This document shows positions 11,716 through 12,463 of a stretch of DNA of 12,463 bases, piece by piece. The notes beneath the pieces were generated by a model. The model was not told the DNA's origin. It ran no database searches and worked only from the letters and a program-made list of their open reading frames with translations. Source of the stretch: Eggerthella sp. CAG:368. Its GTDB lineage: Bacteria > Actinomycetota > Coriobacteriia > Coriobacteriales > Eggerthellaceae. Location: contig FR895490.1 in NCBI GenBank assembly GCA_000434775.1, forward strand, positions 9,329-21,791, in the 5' to 3' direction. A program made the position numbers and the translations under genes. How positions within the stretch are numbered: the stretch's first letter is position 1; every line of letters starts with the position of its first letter.

Positions 11716-12463
11716 GTGGCAAGTACTGCTACTCAATCACAACAACAGGGAAATAAGCTTCCGGTTATTGGAATTGTGCCTTCACAAAACTCAACGGAAA
11801 AAATGGTGAGCTTTCCCGAGCGATATGCTCAGGCGATTGTTCGTGCGGGTGGAGCCCCCCTTTTACTTCCGCTTTCAGGAGACCCGCGCGTGTACGAAAC
11901 GCTTTTTCCTCTTATTGACGGCTTCGTTCTCACGGGCGGAAACGATATTGACCCCGCTCGTTATGGTGCCATTCGTGATAGTGGAAAAATTTCCGAACAT
12001 TCTCCCGAGCGTGAGGAGCTTGAGTATCTCATTTTGAGTTATGCCCACCGTTTCGATTTGCCCTTATTGGGGATATGTCGCGGTATGCAGATGATCAATG
12101 TGTGTTTTGGTGGGACACTTTATCGCGATTTAACGGATCAATTTCCGGGTATCAGACGCAAAGGGTATTCGAGTGATTGTGACGTTTTGCCAAAGATTGT
12201 TCACTGGCAAGAGCTTCCTTATGATCGACCGACCCACGCGGTAGAGATTAAGGCAGATTCGCGTTTGGGGCGCTTGCTTGGCGTTGAGCGCATCAATGTA
12301 AACTCCATGCATCATCAGGGAATATGTGATCTGTCTTCCATGGTAGATTCGGTTGCGTATGGCCCTGATGGTCTTGTTGAGGCTATTGAGGTGCGCGATA
12401 GGAGCTTTATGATGGGCGTTCAGTGGCATCCTGAGTTTTTTGGCCCTGAAGAGCATCGCATGG
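11716..12463 (+). CDS. Class-I glutamine amidotransferase-like hydrolase, peptidase C26 type (3' end outside window)
   Basis: The GTG at 11716, with AGGAAGG six bases upstream, opens a frame of 249 codons that runs off the window. The protein belongs to the PuuD-like gamma-glutamyl hydrolase group of class-I glutamine amidotransferases. Visible: VIGIVPS (17-23), GFVLTGGNDIDPARYG (69-84), the nucleophile elbow LLGICRGMQMIN with Cys121, GGTLYRDL (132-139), NSMHHQG (196-202), and the His/Glu pair of the triad, H238 and E240, in GVQWHPEFF. So the active site is complete although the C-terminus is missing, probably only a few residues. Relatives cleave gamma-glutamyl-GABA or other gamma-glutamyl compounds. 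Its position 26 bp after the Rrf2 gene suggests it processes or recycles gamma-glutamylcysteine or related peptides, but the substrate is not shown by sequence. Confidence 0.9.
   Translation, partial: MASTATQSQQQGNKLPVIGIVPSQNSTEKMVSFPERYAQAIVRAGGAPLLLPLSGDPRVYETLFPLIDGFVLTGGNDIDPARYGAIRDSGKISEHSPEREELEYLILSYAHRFDLPLLGICRGMQMINVCFGGTLYRDLTDQFPGIRRKGYSSDCDVLPKIVHWQELPYDRPTHAVEIKADSRLGRLLGVERINVNSMHHQGICDLSSMVDSVAYGPDGLVEAIEVRDRSFMMGVQWHPEFFGPEEHRM

Noticed and set aside
12130..12456. 108-codon minus-strand frame at the window end
   Set aside because: It is antisense to the C26 hydrolase, whose His/Glu active-site motif is encoded here.

Overview
The window comes from a bacterial chromosome of moderate GC content (mid-40s percent by eye). 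The gene mix suggests an anaerobic, amino-acid-using actinobacterium of the class Coriobacteriia. That mix is a LuxR-type C-terminal helix-turn-helix, an [FeFe]-hydrogenase maturase, MFS and alanine/glycine:cation carriers, and a cysteine/gamma-glutamylcysteine cluster. The taxon is inferred from overall resemblance, not from a marker gene. I see no tRNA, rRNA, insertion sequence, prophage or CRISPR array.

Layout. Positions 1-249 hold the 3' end of a LuxR-type regulator. Next is an unrecognised protein with one membrane anchor and a large extracytoplasmic part (410-1498). It converges on a stand-alone fabH (1539-2651, minus) across a compact, probably bidirectional terminator. A 248-bp divergent spacer, with an extended -10 promoter for fabH and a long imperfect hairpin, separates fabH from hydE (2900-4063, plus). 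hydE keeps both sets of cluster-binding cysteines, but hydF, hydG and hydrogenase genes are not in the window. Its first codons are seven degenerate 9-bp units. After a palindrome-rich spacer come a gamma-glutamylcyclotransferase-like protein (4309-4839), an MFS carrier (4893-6143) and an AGCS-family amino acid symporter (6285-7724), which ends at a 21-bp perfect stem terminator. A 232-bp stretch with no convincing gene follows.

The right part is the most coherent. A divergent promoter region (about 8645-8703) serves an uncharacterised cytosolic protein (minus, 8044-8586) and a likely thiol operon on the plus strand: cysK, glutamate-cysteine ligase, an Rrf2-family regulator and a class-I glutamine amidotransferase-like (peptidase C26) hydrolase cut off by the window end. 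Cysteine synthase would supply cysteine, the ligase would make gamma-glutamylcysteine, the hydrolase could cleave gamma-glutamyl compounds, and the Rrf2 protein, which has a single cysteine and so is not an obvious Fe-S sensor, is the natural candidate regulator. No glutathione synthetase gene is visible.

The most interesting noncoding signal is the cysK-ligase spacer. It holds a 17-codon ORF with a near-perfect Shine-Dalgarno, then a strong terminator, then three related 8-mers that could form two mutually exclusive hairpins, one of which would cover the ligase ribosome binding site. This looks like a layered attenuator for gamma-glutamylcysteine synthesis, but it is inferred from sequence only.
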